From Belnapia rosea (GTDB lineage: Bacteria > Pseudomonadota > Alphaproteobacteria > Acetobacterales > Acetobacteraceae), in contig NZ_FMZX01000003.1 of the NCBI RefSeq assembly GCF_900101615.1, positions 248,001-312,000 on the forward strand: a stretch of DNA of 64,000 bases, in the 5' to 3' direction. Positions 63,594-64,000 of the stretch are shown one piece after another; the stretch's first letter is position 1; each line of letters starts with the position of its first letter. The notes beneath the pieces are model-generated. The model saw only the letters and a program-made list of their open reading frames with translations. It did not search any database and was not told the DNA's origin. The translations under genes were made by a program, and so were the position numbers.

Positions 63594-64000
63594 ATGCCCC
63601 GTCCCCCCGCCAAGCCAGGGCCCGCCTCACCGGTTGCAGAATCGAGCATCCAGGTGCTCGACCGTGCCGTGGGGCTGCTGCGGCAGCTCGGCGAGGCTGG
63701 GGCAGGGGGCCAGCAACTCTCCCGCCTGGCCGATGCGCTCGGCCTCAGCGCCTCCACCACCCATCGCCTGCTGGCGGCGCTCGAGCATCATGGCTGGGTG
63801 GAACGGGTGGATGGCGGCAAGCGCCATCGCCTGGGTGCCGCGCTGGTCGCGCTGGCCGGGCAGGCGGCCGATGGCACCGGGCTGCGCCGCATCTGCCGCC
63901 CCGCTCTGGCACGCCTCTCGGGCGAGAGCGGCGAGACCACCTTCCTCATCGTCCGCAGCGGCCTCAACGCCGTGGTGGTCGACCGGCAGGAGGGGGACTA
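63594..64000 (+). CDS. IclR-family transcription regulator (5' part)
   Basis: The first 135 codons lie in the window; the gene runs off the end. VAESSIQVLDRAVGLLRQLG and LADALGLSASTTHRLLAALE form the IclR winged helix, followed by RHRLGAALVALAGQA and the start of the effector domain (TTFLIVRSGLNAVVVDR). It is divergent from the three-subunit dehydrogenase and likely its regulator. Confidence 0.9.
   Translation, partial: MPRPPAKPGPASPVAESSIQVLDRAVGLLRQLGEAGAGGQQLSRLADALGLSASTTHRLLAALEHHGWVERVDGGKRHRLGAALVALAGQAADGTGLRRICRPALARLSGESGETTFLIVRSGLNAVVVDRQEGD

Overview
The window reads as chromosomal DNA of a very GC-rich alphaproteobacterium, most likely Acetobacteraceae of the Roseomonas type. 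This is inferred from hopanoid genes, an alphaproteobacterial FnrL-type regulator beside cbb3 oxidase genes, several orphan tricarboxylate-type (TTT/Bug) binding proteins, and dense operons joined by 4-nt stop/start overlaps. I see no rRNA, CRISPR array, phage or insertion sequence. There is one tRNA, tRNA-Leu(GAG).

Layout. 1-2.5 kb: hopanoid genes (end of hpnB, then shc). 2.6-8.4 kb, minus strand: a four-gene glycan operon (TPR protein, fused GT2-GT4 glycosyltransferase, unknown 142-aa protein, two-domain FkbM/SAM methyltransferase). 8.8-17.5 kb: an oxygen-sensing Fnr regulator facing a nine-gene cbb3 oxidase operon ccoNOQPGHIS plus a 60-aa membrane protein. A perfect FNR box (TTGATCCGGATCAA) precedes ccoN, and a second near-perfect box at 46.3 kb precedes a TauE/SafE-like membrane protein. 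17.5-25.2 kb: DUF2189 protein, glgX, SDR, tRNA-Leu, lipB, a small unknown, an arsC relic, an MFS carrier and a YqaA-type membrane protein.

25.4-31.7 kb is an uptake and decay zone: two paralogous TTT binding proteins, an orphan amino-acid binding protein, a TonB siderophore receptor with a Fur-like palindrome, and two pseudogenes (a GNAT acetyltransferase and a carbohydrate-binding-domain protein). 31.8-38.0 kb is a sulfur-trafficking locus: hydrolase, iscR, two cysteine desulfurases, [2Fe-2S] ferredoxin, tenA, mnmA and a coiled-coil protein. No Fe-S scaffold gene is present. 38.1-44.4 kb is a complete fructose PTS (LacI-type repressor, fruB-fruK-fruA) with two matching operators.

44.5-64 kb is a catabolic and nitrogen-scavenging region. 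On the minus strand lies an amidohydrolase plus three-subunit molybdenum hydroxylase operon. Divergent from it, a good sigma-54 (-24/-12) promoter leads into SDR, 2-oxoglutarate oxygenase and a five-gene Liv-type ABC importer. Beyond are a TauD-type dioxygenase, a three-subunit opine-oxidase/HcnABC-like dehydrogenase and a divergent IclR regulator with a large palindrome between them. A RutD-like hydrolase, a phosphoribosyltransferase and a MarR regulator lie at the other end. Together these suggest import and oxidative opening of a nitrogen-containing compound whose identity the sequence does not reveal.
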